Notes: generated by a model from the letters alone, not told the origin. Counted from the first letter of the stretch, positions 26,101 to 40,718 are shown. The stretch is 64,000 nt of DNA from Stenopsyche tienmushanensis (GCA_008973525.1 WACJ01000044.1:310001-374000), one strand, 5' to 3'. Translations and numbers: made by a program.

Positions 26101-28130
26101 CATTTTAGCATAAATTTTCTGTTAAATGTAGAATGTGGACACAATTGACTCACTTGAAAGAATAAGTAATTCAAATTAAGGATATTATTGTAAGCACTAC
26201 ATTTTTTTGTACTAATGAAATTAGTGGTAACTGAAGAATGAAGAAATAACAAGGTTTTTCCCTCAAGAAGTCCTTAACGCCAAATAGAAACAGTTTGGAT
26301 TTTTAAGAATTTCCAAGGAAACGAAACACGCCTTCAAATATTTAACCATAAATTGGCCACATATTTTGATCTGGTCTGCAGATGTCTAAGCAAATTATTT
26401 AAAATATGACCGGAAACCTGGATTATGTAAATCTTCTTCCGTTTTATCACCACGTTCTGTTAGCAACTCGTACTGATTTTTTCTATCCGATATATCGAGA
26501 GTCCCAATACTCCAGACACGTGTCTGTTTTGTCCAGCGATTAAAACAGATCAATTTTCAAAGGATATGCGATAAGTGGACACGCATCTTCCTACGGCGTG
26601 AAAGATACCGAAGGGCAAAAAATCCCATCGGCAAAAACCCAACACAAAAAGGGAGGGCGCGTAGAAAAAAAGCGACCAAAGTAATCGTCAATGAAATGCC
26701 GATGTGATGGACGATCCGGAAAACGGGACGTATTTGCCAGATACGCATCTGGCCGTAAATTATAAAAATTTGACAGCTTCTGATCCCGTGTTTGGTAATA
26801 AATAACTTTAATTTGTTAACCAAAAAAATTGCACGTCAAATGCTTGAAATGCGTCAAGATTTTATGAGCATCTTTATGTGATTTTCGGATTCTTTTTGAG
26901 TGAGAATATATTTTTAATGTGATAATAGTCGAATTTTTGTGTTTAAATTGGTTCCAAAAAATAGATTTAGGGCACATTAATGAAAACAAGCAATTCGTTA
27001 GACTAAACCACATTCCTTTGACACATTTCTGTCCTTGTCGGTGATTCTTTGAAACATGATATCAAACACAGATTCCGATTTTTTTAACGTTACTAGCGCC
27101 ACATAAACCCTGACTCAAAGTGTGGCATTGCGTCCGATCATTAGCGTCGTTTCACAAGTGGTTGTATCGAATTACATTTTTTTAGATGCTAGTATTTTTT
27201 CAAAATAGAAGATTCTACGATGGATAGATTCGCCATTCATTGAGATTTGCACAATGTCTGCAAGCTGTGAGATCACCATTTGAGAAACGAACTCGCTAAT
27301 TGTATTAATTTTGTACAATGCAATGTTTTCGAGCAAGTGGGCGGTCCTCATGGCAAAGTTCAGTGGGCCACGTGAAGCACAAAAGCTGTGCTTCATTTGA
27401 ATTATACAACATCTTTAAAGGTGTTGCAATAAATGTAATTGATCAACGGATACTGTAAACAGTGTTGAAAAATCCATTCATAAAGCCGACTGGACAATAT
27501 TTTATGATGCTAATGACATCCAGGATGCGTCCTTTGGATGAAATATAATACTCTTTATGGTCTGGAAGAACGGTTTCCCTCCGAATTTTTAAAGAGGGCG
27601 TTCTGATGGCAACGACCTAGAACTGGCGCCGGTTCACGTTAGTTTCGCCATTTTTTGTGCCGACTTCTTCAAATCCTGGAATTTAATTAGACAAGGATAT
27701 TTATTTCTTGTTATATTGCACGTGAAATTAAAAACGTATGGATGCAGAGACTTGATTTTGAAGATAAAAGGACAATCTCATATCTGTGTCTGCGGAGAAA
27801 ATTAAAAGAGACTCGGCGAAAGGATGTCATAACTTAAAATATGAAGACGTATCTTTAAGTAATTCTTATTTTTACATTTTTACTCGTCTGTGATATTTTT
27901 ACTCTAAGTAAAATTGGAGCTTATCTACAGCTCAATAAGAAATACCGATTGTTTTTACTCGATTTTGAGCCGAATATTTTAATATGAATAACATATCGTA
28001 ATGATTATTTATTCATGGTATGTCAATCATTCATTTTTAAAGATATTTTGTGTTATGGAAGAAAACCTGTTGATTCTTCTAATTGTGTTATAAAAACCTA
28101 TTTCTTTCATTAATCGATTTGTCGATACAT
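23114..28130. other. Intergenic, no gene recognised
   Basis: AT-rich unique DNA. A block near 24380-24560 and another near 26440-26830 are less AT-rich and could be conserved non-coding DNA. ORFs of 60-90 codons here show no domain. No transposon ends are seen. Confidence 0.4.
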
Positions 28131-28142
28131 TATTACATAACA

Positions 28143-28170
28143 CATCACTTAATAAGTTCGTAGGATGACA
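28143..28170 (+). repeat. Orphan mariner terminal repeat
   Basis: CATCACTTAATAAGTTCG followed by TAGGATGACA matches the right terminal repeat of the mariner at 60062-61380 (reverse complement CATCACTCAATAAGTTCG, TAGGATGAC) with one difference. No matching mariner interior follows, so only the end survives, possibly disrupted by the adjacent Tigger relic. Confidence 0.55.
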
Positions 28171-28420
28171 AAATAATTAATAAAATAGTTTTGGCCGATC
28201 GTAAAATGACGTTAAAAAAGCTTACTATGAGGAATGTGTTAAGTCGGTTTTAGAAAAAACCATTAGAAAATTCTGAATTATTCTAAATGTGTTGCTCGTA
28301 CACACCCAGCGATAATAGAAAAGATGAGAAAACTCTCATCGTCTCGAAAAAAGATTACAATAATAGCAAATATTCAAAAATTCCAAATTTGAAAATGAAC
28401 AAAAAACTAAAAAAATATGA

Positions 28421-29705
<1,285 letters not shown>

Positions 29706-29707
29706 TA

Positions 29708-32700
29708 CCAAGGTTTTTATTTTAAAATATATATAGATTAACTTTACATCTTAAAGGATAATCAAATACTTTTCAGCATTAAAAGTATTTTTGATTCATT
29801 TGGTCATATATATTTTTTAAGCCAATTTACGAATAAGGATTATTTTATAGATAGATATATTCATTTTAAATACTAGCACTAAAGCTTAGTGAAAGTTTCG
29901 TGTGCTCTAAAAAAATTAGATCAAGAGGATGAATTTAATGTTAATTTAGGATGATAAACATGGAGATGAGTCAATAGCCCATATGATACAAGATAGAAAT
30001 GGAGCATATAGGGAAATGATGGATTGCCACTCGCACCAGAGCACGACTATTAACTGTAACACTATACGAAGCCACGAAAAATATTTCGGAATAATATCCG
30101 GACACTAATGAGGTGTCACATTTTCATAAATTGTGATATATGGAAACGGTATTAAATATAATGATTTACGCCGCGTTGCGGCCCTGTAAAATGTGAACGG
30201 AATCCGTGCTTATTGCTTTACGTTCACTAATTTTCGACCGTGTTTGCAATAATAAACGCTTTTACAGCCATAACTTTTTTCCCTACAAAATACTAGGAAT
30301 ATTTCCCGGAAAATATTATGTTTCAAATTTACTCGAAACGTCCACGCGCAATAATCGGGAGCTAACGGTTATTTATATCGCACCAATATGAATTTTATTT
30401 AAATAAATCGCATTTGACGTCGCCGTCGTACATCAAATAATATCCGCCTATTCGCTCAACAAATTCTCATGACACGTCATTGATTTCATCCGAATTGTAG
30501 TAATTTATCGACCGTTAATCAAAATCATGCTTAAATGCCAAATATAATTCGGTAGTAATGTATTTATGTTTTTCGTTTTATTCCAAAATCAATAAATATT
30601 AGCGTGTCCATTTGCGCGAAACAAGATGAATGTCCCAAAATTTTTACATCCTCTATGGACATATGTCTCATTTTCACTACCCATCTGCGCAAATGGCAAT
30701 ATTTTATACATAAATACGGACGATGGTCCTGGTGTATCTGTATAATCAAGGAAAAAAACATAACCAGTGAAGTGTGTAGAAAAGGTTAAGGATACGAATA
30801 TAAATTAACAATTAATACGCTTTCATTGCGTTTCATTGTGAATTATGCCCGTCCCCACACTTAGTGAACATTCATCAGCTTTTACGGTGAATTTATGAAC
30901 TGAGGTAACCGGCTATAGGGTGAATAGGATCAGATTTTGCCTTAAACGCTTTTATTTTGCTTTAGAAATATGAATATATCCATCTAATGATTGATTACTA
31001 TCATCAAGCTGATAATCTGAAAATAGTTGTAGACTAACTTAATGCATCTTTCGCCATTATAATAAAGTAATCTTGAACTAATGATGCTGTAAATTACGAC
31101 TAATAAACTAATTGTAATCAAATTATCCAAAAATCATGTAGTATTTTAGTTATAAAGATTGAATTAAAATCATGATCGTATTCCAAAAAAATAAGTATTC
31201 AAAGGCTTTAAATGGAAATATTTAGTTAGTATCTCTTTTCATATTTCGAAGTGTTTTCGAAAGATTATGACATTAAAAATACAGCGAAAACATCACAGAA
31301 AAATTAATGCTGAATCAACTCTCAGACCATATAAAAAAACATGCAAAATGAATTGCTTTAATAAATTAAATAATATTTTCAGATATGAATGTATGCAAAT
31401 TTGTTATGCATTTCAATGTAAATAATTCCCAAATATGGGCTAAATCGCCTTATTTTTTTGTAATTACAATTACATTATTTATAAAACCTTTTTTGCCATT
31501 TATCACCAAGAAATGCAAATAAAATTCAGTCGCAAATAAACATTAAGAATCCTGCATTTAAGTTATAAATTAGATATAAATGAATCATTCAATTTTATTC
31601 AATTGAAAGTCTCATTTTACTTTCGTCAATATTAAATATATATTTAAGCAGAGGTATTTATAAAAAGTTAGAATTTAAGATTTCGATATAATCAAATTGG
31701 ATTCATCGACACAATGAAGAAATCAAATTTATTAATTGCATTTATGATCAATTTTATTGCGAAAACCCTACATTTTATACTCGTTTCAAATTCATTTAAA
31801 CATGACATATGACCATCCTTTGTTAGACGACATTCATCCTATATGTATACATGGAACAGGATCCGAAAACTATTTGTTACGGAAAAAATGCTTTCTAAAA
31901 ATTATATATCTAAATATTGCGTTTTTGATAAATTACGACGGTGAACTTTGTGTCAAAATGTGATTTTTGCACTATTTTTTATGCCATTGTAAGCAGTAAA
32001 ATGCAATATGTTTTCATTTGACATTTTCACGTACATCGTTCCGAGAAAACTGACATTAAGCTTGCTAAATGCGCTATGAAAATATGAAGCTTATTCTTGG
32101 AAAATTAACGATTTTGTTTATGGTCCATTATGGCGTGTCAAAACAGTGATTCTCAATTGGTCCGTTTAAATACGAATGCGATGCGTTTGAATACATACGA
32201 CCCCCTCGTATAACGAATTCAGCTCGTGATATCTTATTTGAATATCATTGGTACAATATTGCTTGAATTTATCGAGGGTTGGATAAATTTTAATTTGAAC
32301 AAACACAATGATGGAGTAGCTTGCGGATTCTCGCATGCTATATTTTCTTGGTCCATGAAAGCTCTCGCTCAACGCTAAACGATGAATTTAGTGAGAGTAT
32401 ATTAAATCGCCTATAAAACATGTATAAACGATTGTAAACGATAATAACTCAGAAATTATCCTCAGTTGACTTAATTTATGTGCGTCCCCTAACGTTATCT
32501 TCATTGTCTGCCATCCTCATTTCGGGTGTTTTATTATGATAATCACTCCGACAATGACAGAGCTCACAACAGCCAGCCGTGAATGCCGCATTATGCTCCT
32601 CCAGATAACTACAATGCCCCAGACATCTGCTTTAATTTATTTATTTATATATTATTGTCTACTTATCTGATGTAATTTACGACCAACGAAACGACAAATA

Positions 32701-33396
32701 TCTCCTTAATAGACGATCCATCCAAAAAAAGCACAATCGAATTAAGTATATATTAAGAGCCCGCGCGCTCATTGTGGTGGAATGGTGTGGCTTTGATTTA
32801 TCAGATCTCGAAGATCGAAATTAAGCGTACAAAAGAATGTTGAATGCTGACTTGGCAATGCTGAAAATCGGTGGCAGATGCCAGAGATTAATTTATTTTT
32901 TCAAGAAACATTGTATCTGCAAAAAATCGTCATCGGCTACCAAAGTGGCTACTTTTTATAATAGTTATTTCCCAGTGATATATTGTGCAAACCATCTAAA
33001 ATATACTAATAGTCTTCATTTCAAGAATATTTTTTGTATTTATAATATTAAATCAGGATCATCATGAGCATTACTTATAAATTGATTTTAAAAAATTTAT
33101 TCAAAATTAGTTAATGAGATTAATTTATTAAAATTGTCCCATGAACTTATGGATTTCTTATATATAAGTGTATTATATTTGAACTAATTTAATTCTCAAC
33201 AAATAAAAAACATTACTAAAGCTTATCCAGAAATAATTTCTGGATAATAATTTGCGATGAGATAACAACAGCGCTGGTTTAAGAATTTATCCATTTAAAA
33301 TTTGGAGCCATCAATGACTATGAACGTGTTGGAAATTACATGAAAAGTGTAACTTCCAACGATCTATATCTGTCAATATTTTGGTACGATGATCTG
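29708..33396. other. Intergenic, no gene recognised
   Basis: AT-rich sequence. Short ORFs (61-76 codons) show no domains. Blocks near 32440-32600 and 32750-32880 are less AT-rich, but nothing specific is recognised. Confidence 0.4.
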
Positions 33397-33400
33397 TTAA

Positions 33401-34912
33401 CACATTACCATCGGGCGAGCGTTCAAGGCCGCTGCTACGTACGGCGGGCATAAACAAGAGCATTTTGCGTAAAAACTATTTTTTACAAAAATCGATATAT
33501 CTCTGAAAGTGTTGCATATTTTCTAATGAAATTTTAAATAATCACTTACCAAATAGTGCTTCTTCATTTAGTAAACTTTTTAATGACAAATGATAATGTT
33601 TAAAGTCGTATTTACTTATTCACTCACAAGATATAAATATATATTTATAAAAGCTATACAGAAATATTTAACTACGTAAATATTCGTAAAACGTCTTCTA
33701 ATATCTAGGCATTGTATGATAATTATGAAAAAATTGGCCTCGATGTGAAGGAATTTCACAAAATTTACACATTAGTAGTTGATGATTTTTTTTATGAACA
33801 CACGACATTGTCTTTGGGGATTTTTTTTTTTACCGTTTGTTATTATTTTTATGGCTTGATTTTGTTTCATTTCCATTAACAATTGTTTGGGGGATCTCTT
33901 TTACATATTTTGGGTGATAATTTCGACTGGTCCTGGTTCTGGTTCATCCAATACGGTATCAACTGTGGCGCGAATGAAACTCCAACACTTCGCGATGCTT
34001 TGTTATTTAAATTTAGCTTTTTTTAAACTATAAAATAATTTTAAAAAAAAACACAGTTCAACAAATACAACACTACTCCTTTTGTCCATTTTTTTTTCTA
34101 TGCGTATAGACTATAGTACGAAAAGTATTGGTCAGCGAGATCAACACCTTTACTCTATTAAAAGTTTCAATCTGATTGTTTTTCACCACTTTCTTGTACT
34201 TGCACCATGAGTCTGAACAATACGTATGCAGCCGGGTGCTCTCAGGTAGTCACCTAACGGTCGCCCAAAAATGTAGTTACACTCGTCCGATCTTTATAAA
34301 ATTTCGATATAACATTTTTGAAGATATTTACTTTCAAAATTTAAAAAAAAATAAAAATCGATTTTTTTAAATTTGTAAAGTGAGAAGACGCCTTAAATAG
34401 TTATTTAATTAGTAGAAAAGCAATAGTATTCCTTCTAGAACATTTGCTTCATTTCATAGTTTAAAAAAAATACTAAAATCATCACAGAATATTTTAAAAA
34501 GTACCTGTAAAGAAATGTCCACACTTGTGGACACTGGACCACAAGGGGTTAATGACTGACTTAAATAAACAAAAAATTGTCTCTCTGACATATTTTTGAA
34601 GTGTTTAAATCTTGTTGAAATTGTTTATTTCATTAGAGCAGTCGTCTGATGTCAGCCACATGAAATTATTTATACGTAATTTTATACTCAGACTAAAAGC
34701 ATATATCATACTTATATTTTAATTTTTTGTTGAAGTAAATATAGTTTGAACCTTTTTAAAGCGTTAGACATTCAATGTTCATACAAAAATATCTGGTATC
34801 TATAATTTTTCTGCCGTCAAAGTGGAGTCAACGCAAAAGGTATAAATACCTCTCCCGCCGGTAACCACCAGCCGGCGCAACGGGTATAAATACCCTTCCC
34901 GATGGAGATGTG
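33401..34912 (-). mobile_element. TTAA-flanked piggyBac-like element with a nested piggyBac end
   Basis: The left end is TTAA (33397-33400) followed by CACATTACCATCGGG. The right end is the inverted CCCGATGGAGATGTG followed by TTAA (34913-34916). The terminal repeats match at 13 of 15 positions. Just inside the right end, two GGTATAAATACC-type subterminal repeats occur (about 34840-34895). Its 1512 bp include a further piggyBac terminus at 34548 and a possible N-terminal transposase fragment on the minus strand (VDTVLDEPEPGPVEIITQN, near 33900-33970). No intact frame exists. Confidence 0.65.
34510..34548 (-). mobile_element. Second piggyBac terminus nested inside the 33.4-34.9 kb element
   Basis: Reading leftward from TTAA (34549-34552) the end is CCCCTTGTGGTCCAG followed by the palindrome GTCCACAAGTGTGGAC. 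This CCCTT-plus-palindrome layout is the same as in the 21.9 kb element's left end and is typical of piggyBac. The partner end is not visible, so this is a truncated insertion or an old fusion. Confidence 0.5.
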
Positions 34913-35029
34913 TTAATTAAAGGACAACCAAAAATTATTCAAAAATATGCATAGGGCTTTTCAATTGAGACGCTCAAAAATTGTTTAGATTATAGCGACC
35001 AGATACACCAGTATCAAATATATGCCACA

Positions 35030-35300
35030 CAGCGCATGCCACGATGAACATTCTACACGAGCGATTTGAGGACATATTTCAGAGACATAAAGACGAGATA
35101 GAGGACATAGAGAAGATCGTGCAATTTAACGCCTTTAGGTTTCTTCCTTTGGGGCTATTTTAAATCTCAAGTCTATGAAACAATTGATGCCCTCAAAGAT
35201 AACATAACGAACGCTAGGTTTTTCGAAATATTTGAAAAGAACAATTAATATGCAGGACCAAAAGAGATCCATAAATACGTATTCTTCGCTACAAAATGAT
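35030..35300 (+). pseudogene. mariner-type transposase C-terminal fragment (copy 1)
   Basis: Reading across frames gives ILHERFE, then NLTPLGFFLWGYFKSQVYETIDALKDNI. This corresponds to the end of the DDE domain (PDLTPxDFFLWGYxK) of a Tc1/mariner-superfamily transposase. It is frameshifted and lacks the rest of the protein. The same family recurs at 43830-44155. Confidence 0.65.
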
Positions 35301-37529
35301 AATTAAATACTTACAACAATGTAAATGAGCCCAAATCCGACAAAAAAGAGGCCATTCTAAGAAACGACATTTGAATATTTTCGCACATGTTTCATTCATG
35401 CACGCATAATAACATCTTTCTGAATGCACGATGACTTTAAAATCTCATCGTCGTGCACAAAAAATATCCACTATATATATTTCATATTTTAGGTATATTA
35501 AATTTATACAGCCACTTCGTCATTGTCGCTTCAAAGTCTGTAAATAGATGGGATGGAACCATAAAAGACTCGAAATCCATACGCGGACACAATAAAGGGA
35601 ACCCTCATTTTATGTTGTACCCATTGAAAAGTCATTTATTACCAAATAATATATAGCAGTCAATGTAGACCGTGCCACGTATGAGTACCACCTATTCAGA
35701 AGCAAATCCTTTTATATGAAATTTACAAGGATTTGTGTCCTTTTTGGTGTTTTTGATAAGTTACGCAGACTTGCGATCGGGTAACCATGAAATAATAAGA
35801 TTTCGTGTGTAAAATTATATTTTTACTATTATACTATTAAATAATATTGATCATTTTTTATATATTAAATAGACCAAATGCATCCTTTATACAATATGAT
35901 TTAGTTTGAATTGGGATAGCAAAAAAGCGTGTATAGCAAGTATATAGTCCTTTGTTGTTCCTGGTCTATTATATTGGCTTTTTATGACTTGATACAGGGG
36001 ACCAGTTAATAATTATTTGATACGAACATAATAGCTTTGCTTGTGTCATATCCATTGTGGAAGAATCCTTTGGATATTTTCTAAACTTCAAATTGTGTCA
36101 TATATATAAATGAAATATACACGTTTTTTTATTTGAATCAGATATCGCAAATATAGTTAAAGCGCCATTAAAATATCCTTGAATCTGAGTTATAATTGGA
36201 ATTTTTACATCCATAATATGAGCTTAATATTGCAATAAATTAGCCTGTTAGCATTTTTACAAGAATACACAACGCGCGTTGTACGGGTGTAAAATCGAAT
36301 AATGCACCCTTGAATAAATGATGCTTTTAAATAACACCCCTTATATTATCTAACGGAATAGGAAATCAAATGTACCGAAATGAGCAAATTCGTTTTTAAA
36401 TGGTTTTTATAGACCTCACATATTCAATGGTCGGGGATGACAACCGTTTAATATGGGGTGGCGCGGCAACCCTGGCTTTATGGCGTATATCGTTTAGCTT
36501 CATTGTCGACGATATCTCAAAGGAAAGCTTAACAAAAACACGGGAATATGTTTATCTTTTTGAAAATCCTGTACACATAACACGACCATGACGAGAGTTA
36601 TTTCAAAACGTTTGAATCATAAACGATTGTAACGTGTTGAAAACGCTCTCATTCGCTAGATCATAATTTAATACATACTTAATCATTACAAAATGCATTG
36701 ATAGATCATTATAAAATATGCTGTTTTATTTAGATCAAAACATTAAATAGGATTTATTCTCATAAAGTTGAGAAGTCCTGCTTAATCTCACCTTAAGGTT
36801 TTACAAGTATAATTAAATTTCACAATTCTCTCCCCCGGTTGCATTTCGCCTCTATTGGCTACTTAAATTCAAACTCATCTTTATCTATTAACTGAGTTAT
36901 TCAATTTCAACAATACGAATGCTTTATACGATGGGGGGTTGTTATGGCCACGTCTCGTCGTAATGGTGTTTGCTCCAACAACCGGTGACTATAAATTATC
37001 GGGACAAAAACATTTAACGAGAATCTGTACGTTAAATAATTGACTGAAGAGGGTACATTAGGAGACTTAAATTCTACTTGAATGTGTACTAATATAGCTG
37101 AATTAAAATTATATATGTAAAACTGCTCTAAGCGGGTTTTATTGTGTGGATGTTCGCTTGAAAATACTGAATAATGATGCATGCATGTCTTTTTTTCATG
37201 GGTGATTTCAAACATTTTTTCCCTATGTTATTTTTTTAATGTAAATAATACTAGTATAACATATTTTCAGTTGAAATAATGCAAAAAAAAATGTAAATTA
37301 TAATCATAATTCAATTTCTGTAGACACATGAATAATTACTTCAATGTGAACCTTGCTGAAAGCTCTTCAAATCGTGTTTGAAAGGCAACTAAAGTTAATC
37401 GGTTCTCTTAGTTTTTTATAACAGAAAGTGCAGCTTCACAGCAAATAATGTAATTTGCATTAAAACTACTCTAAAAGCTACGAAATAAAGGATTTTCAAT
37501 CAAATTGATTGTTAATATTAATTGTTAAG
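35301..37529. other. Intergenic, nothing recognised
   Basis: AT-rich unique sequence. No coding potential or transposon signature is found. Confidence 0.4.
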
Positions 37530-37720
37530 TAATTATACCATTGCAAGACATCAAGGGACTGGGACTTTGAAGGACAAGAAAATACCGGGTCGCCCAAAAT
37601 CTACTATAGACGCTGAAGATAATTTTATTATATTATTGCCCAAAGGAATTCGTCTACTTACAACTCCTCAATTGACCGCAAAATTGAATGAAATCAAATC
37701 ATCTAATGCATCATCATAAT
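37530..37720 (+). pseudogene. Tc1-type transposase N-terminal fragment
   Basis: The open stretch reads RHQGTGTLKDKKIPGRPKST, followed after a few residues by EDNFI and LTTPQLTAKLNE. This matches the GRPRxT linker and second helix-turn-helix of Tc1-like transposases. It breaks off after about 60 residues, and no catalytic domain follows. An isolated, dead fragment. Confidence 0.65.
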
Positions 37721-38123
37721 GTCTACAGGGAATAGTCGAATGAAGTCACAAGTCAAATAAATTTACATCATTTGGTGTGAGCCATCTATATAAGTTAACC
37801 TCTGAGGGAGCTTCCGTGATCGTACAGATCATAGAAATGCCGCAAAAAGCCCTAAACGAGGACGGAGTGGCCACAAGGTCTGTGTGTTCAATCGGTCCAC
37901 TTTTCGGATCGCTGATATGACGAATTTTGCGTTTTGTGCCCCAATCTCAGTTGCGTTCGTGGCGGGCGCCTGTTTTACCACCCCCTTGTTACGGCCCTGA
38001 ACATAATAGACTGCTTTGAGACTAAAAACATAAAAACTAGGCAATTGATTATTGAAAAACATATTATGCACAAATCAAATTTTTAATTGTTTTGAAAAAA
38101 AATCAAATCAGAGATTGTGAATA
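37721..38123. other. Intergenic, possibly more transposon debris
   Basis: A GC-richer patch (37830-38000) on the minus strand reads GRNKGVVKQAPATNATEIGA within an 80-codon ORF. It looks like degenerate mobile DNA rather than unique intergenic sequence, but no family is recognised. Confidence 0.25.
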
Positions 38124-38188
38124 GGAGACAGAGACGGAGAGAGTATGTTGCGTACATCGTATGATTGTATAGATTGTTAACCCAAATT
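38124..38188 (-). repeat. 65 bp repeat, inverted relative to 46133-46201
   Basis: The reverse complement starts AATTTGGGTTAACAATC and continues ACGATGTACGCA and CTCTCTCCGTCTCTGTCTCC. The 46.1 kb copy has AATTTGGGTTATCGATA, ATGATGTACGCAATAC and CTCTCTCCGTCTCTATCTC. It is probably a fragment of an unclassified mobile element. Confidence 0.5.
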
Positions 38189-38858
38189 TATTATATTTTA
38201 GTTTTTGCAAACCATGTGGCAAAGTGAACTTGGGATTTAATGAGCTTTTCTTCGAAATGTAGAGAACAAATCCAAAACTCAATTATTACATTTTTAAAAT
38301 CTGTTAGCTTGATTTTGTCGTCTAGAAACAAACTTGTCACGAATGCAGTCATCTTATTTTCTTATTCTTTCTTCGTCCACAGTTTCAACTTTTGGAAAAC
38401 TCTGTTAATCCAATCACAAACAGTAATTGAAACCAGTACTCTTCAAATAGGAGACATTATTGTGTACATTTATATTACTAATAGCATTATTTTTCATTCT
38501 TTTGGAAACCCGAAATCACGGCGATGCAAGTTCGGGTCGCATCTCATAGGTTAAGAGTCCCTGATTTATACAATAATTATATTAAAGCATTAAATTAGAT
38601 ATTAAAATGTTACTTACAATCATCGTACAGCAAATTTGACCTCTTTTATATAATATTTTTCTCGATTTTATTCATTTTTATAAGTTCTTCGATGCTCAAG
38701 AATTCAACTCAAATTAGCAAGAAAAGTAAAATAATACATGACGAAGTTTGAAGATCTTCGTTCTATCGTCGGGTATATTAGATTTGCCTATTGATCCAAT
38801 CAGATTTATAAATATACATCATCCGGAGTTCAGAAAACTAATAAAATGGTATAAGTGC

Positions 38859-38925
38859 TAGCTTATTGGGTGTGTGTCCCCGGCGAGAGCGCTCACCGGG
38901 GTATGGTGTCCTCACCATTAAGCTA
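38859..38925. repeat. Fold-back (imperfect palindrome) with a GC-rich stem
   Basis: The two arms start TAGCTTA and are inverted copies with small indels. The centre forms a strong hairpin: CCCCGGCGAG (38878-38887), AGCG loop, CTCACCGGGG (38892-38901), one mismatch in ten pairs. The minus strand TAGCTTAATGGTGAGG resembles a tRNA A-box, but no B-box follows, so it is not called a tRNA or SINE. It stands out from the AT-rich surroundings. Confidence 0.5.
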
Positions 38926-39664
38926 CCATCGACTCTGTTACGCTACATTAGCACCAACCGGCGGAGTGATCCGACGTTAAGTGAGTGCTGTTTAATTGAC
39001 ATTCAGTTAAATGACGTGTGCCAATTAATGCATCACATTAGATCGGGGGGAGTCCGCTTCAAATAACATTATCGCTCTTATTGCGCGTCTGACATGTCAG
39101 CACTTTTTCATTTTTAAATTACATAGATTGCATCGAACGATAATCTCGGACCTGCGCTTCTCAAATGTATTTGTAAGCCGGCATGCGGATGATATATGGT
39201 CATATTCTTAGAAATACAGGTTCAAATTGTGATTGACTCCCAGTCCGAGACAACAATGATTTGGCGAAACATGCATCCTCCTCGAATGAATATAACAAGC
39301 GAACAATTTATAAAATAAACATGCACAACATGCTTTTTGTCTTCGAATGGACAAATTCGTTCATCCGCAATGTATTTTCTTTCATAACAGAAATGGTTGC
39401 TGAGGGATTAGCAATCTTTCCTTTTACAGTTATGTACCACACGCGCGCTTCTTTAACTTCTTGTATAGAAAAACCATATGTATTCCCAAATGTATTGGCT
39501 CACTCCCAAGCAATTGAAACAATACAAGGATTATTTGATTTTTGACATATTTTATATTTATATATTTATTGAATATATTTCCAGTAACATCATTTATAAA
39601 GGAATTCATCCTAAAGTTTGACTAAAAAAATACAGATTAACTCACATTTCTAATACATATATTA
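38926..39664. other. Intergenic, nothing firm recognised
   Basis: The first 130 bp beside the fold-back are less AT-rich. The remainder holds a 94-codon ORF (39261-39545) without a recognisable domain. No transposon end is identified. Confidence 0.35.
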
Positions 39665-40036
39665 ATCATCATCATCATAGTGCAGCCACTAACAGTCCAC
39701 TGCAGAACTATGGGCCTCTTCAATATCCATTCACAGGAAGGGGTTACATCCATTTCGTCTGTATCATACATTCACCTCCTCGTTCGCTCGATATTGAGGT
39801 AGCATTACCACCGAGTTTTGTTTCGAACGTTCACCAACGGTATCCTGAGTGAACGTATTGACTAACGCTTTCGCAATCGTCTCGATAAGGAATGTGGAAG
39901 GTTTGTAAAGCTGAGTAGTTTTCATAGGAGATGGTGGAAAACTACTCTAGACGACCTTTTTGACTCTACTGAAAAGGGCTTTCTGGAGTACAAGGAGTCC
40001 AGTCCCCCCTTTCCTCGCTAGGGCGTTGCCGGGGTA
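39665..40036 (-). mobile_element. RTE-like LINE 3' tail (copy B, longest)
   Basis: Begins on the plus strand with a TCATCATCATCAT run and then TAGTGCAGCC, ACAGTCCACTGC, TATCCATTCACAGGAAGGGG and TACATTCACCTCCTCG. It therefore runs 3' to 5' on the plus strand. It is followed by about 230 bp of GC-richer DNA to TAGGGCGTTGCCGGGG, absent from copies A and C. No intact reverse transcriptase is present. The extra segment may be upstream 3' UTR or a separate element. Confidence 0.5.
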
Positions 40037-40091
40037 GGGTACATATATTAATACTTATCCCTAAATAAGAACTTAGTAAAGTATGTAAATA

Positions 40092-40716
40092 CACTCAAAC
40101 CTTTTTTGTGCGATTTCGAAGTTATGCGGTTTTTTTAAAGGCATTTTTTTCTATTTACCATTTCATAAAGAGAACGTATCGATATATTTAGGATAAAACA
40201 GGAAATAAATCATCAACACTAACCGAAATTTGGAAAAAAATAAAATTTAAGACTGTGTAAATCATATTGCATCTACCATCACTGATTATACGACGACGCT
40301 CTTTATTCTAGTCTAGAATTTTGAAAAAATTGATTTAAGTTTTTTTTTTGCATTTTTCCAATGTTCCGACTTTTAAAAATACATTCTCCAAAGGAATTTC
40401 CAAAATTCCAACTACTACGGAGTTATAGATATTTTAGTAAGTGAGATGCCAGATGTCAGACATCCTTAAAATTTTACCAATGATGCAAGACGTCCTTTAA
40501 ATGTTACCAAAAATGTTATTTTTTAATTGTTTTATTGTTTTCCTGTTTTTTTATTAACTTTTTTTATGCGATTTTGAATATATTTTATAAGGCTGTTTCA
40601 AAGTTATGCGGTTTTTAAAATCCATGGAACGCATCTTCACTTTTTCTTTGTAAGTCATAGCTTTTTTGTGCGATTTTCCACAGAAAGCATTCACCGCACA
40701 AAAAAAGGTTTAAGCG
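40092..40716 (+). mobile_element. TA-flanked non-autonomous DNA element, copy 1 (625 bp)
   Basis: Flanked by TA on both sides (40090-40091 and 40717-40718). The ends are inverted: CACTCAAACCTTTTTTGTGC on the left and GCACAAAAAAAGGTTTAAGC on the right. The interior (CAGATGTCAGACATCCTTAA, AACTACTACGGAGTTATAG) is shared in reverse orientation with 46693-47546. TA duplication and A/T-rich inverted ends point to a Tc1/mariner-superfamily MITE. No transposase is encoded. Confidence 0.8.
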
Positions 40717-40718
40717 TA

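Noticed and set aside
34834..34900. GGTATAAATACC repeats as a TATA-type promoter
   Set aside because: They lie just inside the end of a TTAA-flanked element and occur as tandem subterminal repeats.
38850..38940. tRNA or SINE call for the TAGCTTAATGGTGAGG segment
   Set aside because: A-box-like only; no B-box and no cloverleaf. The inverted-arm fold-back explains the sequence better.
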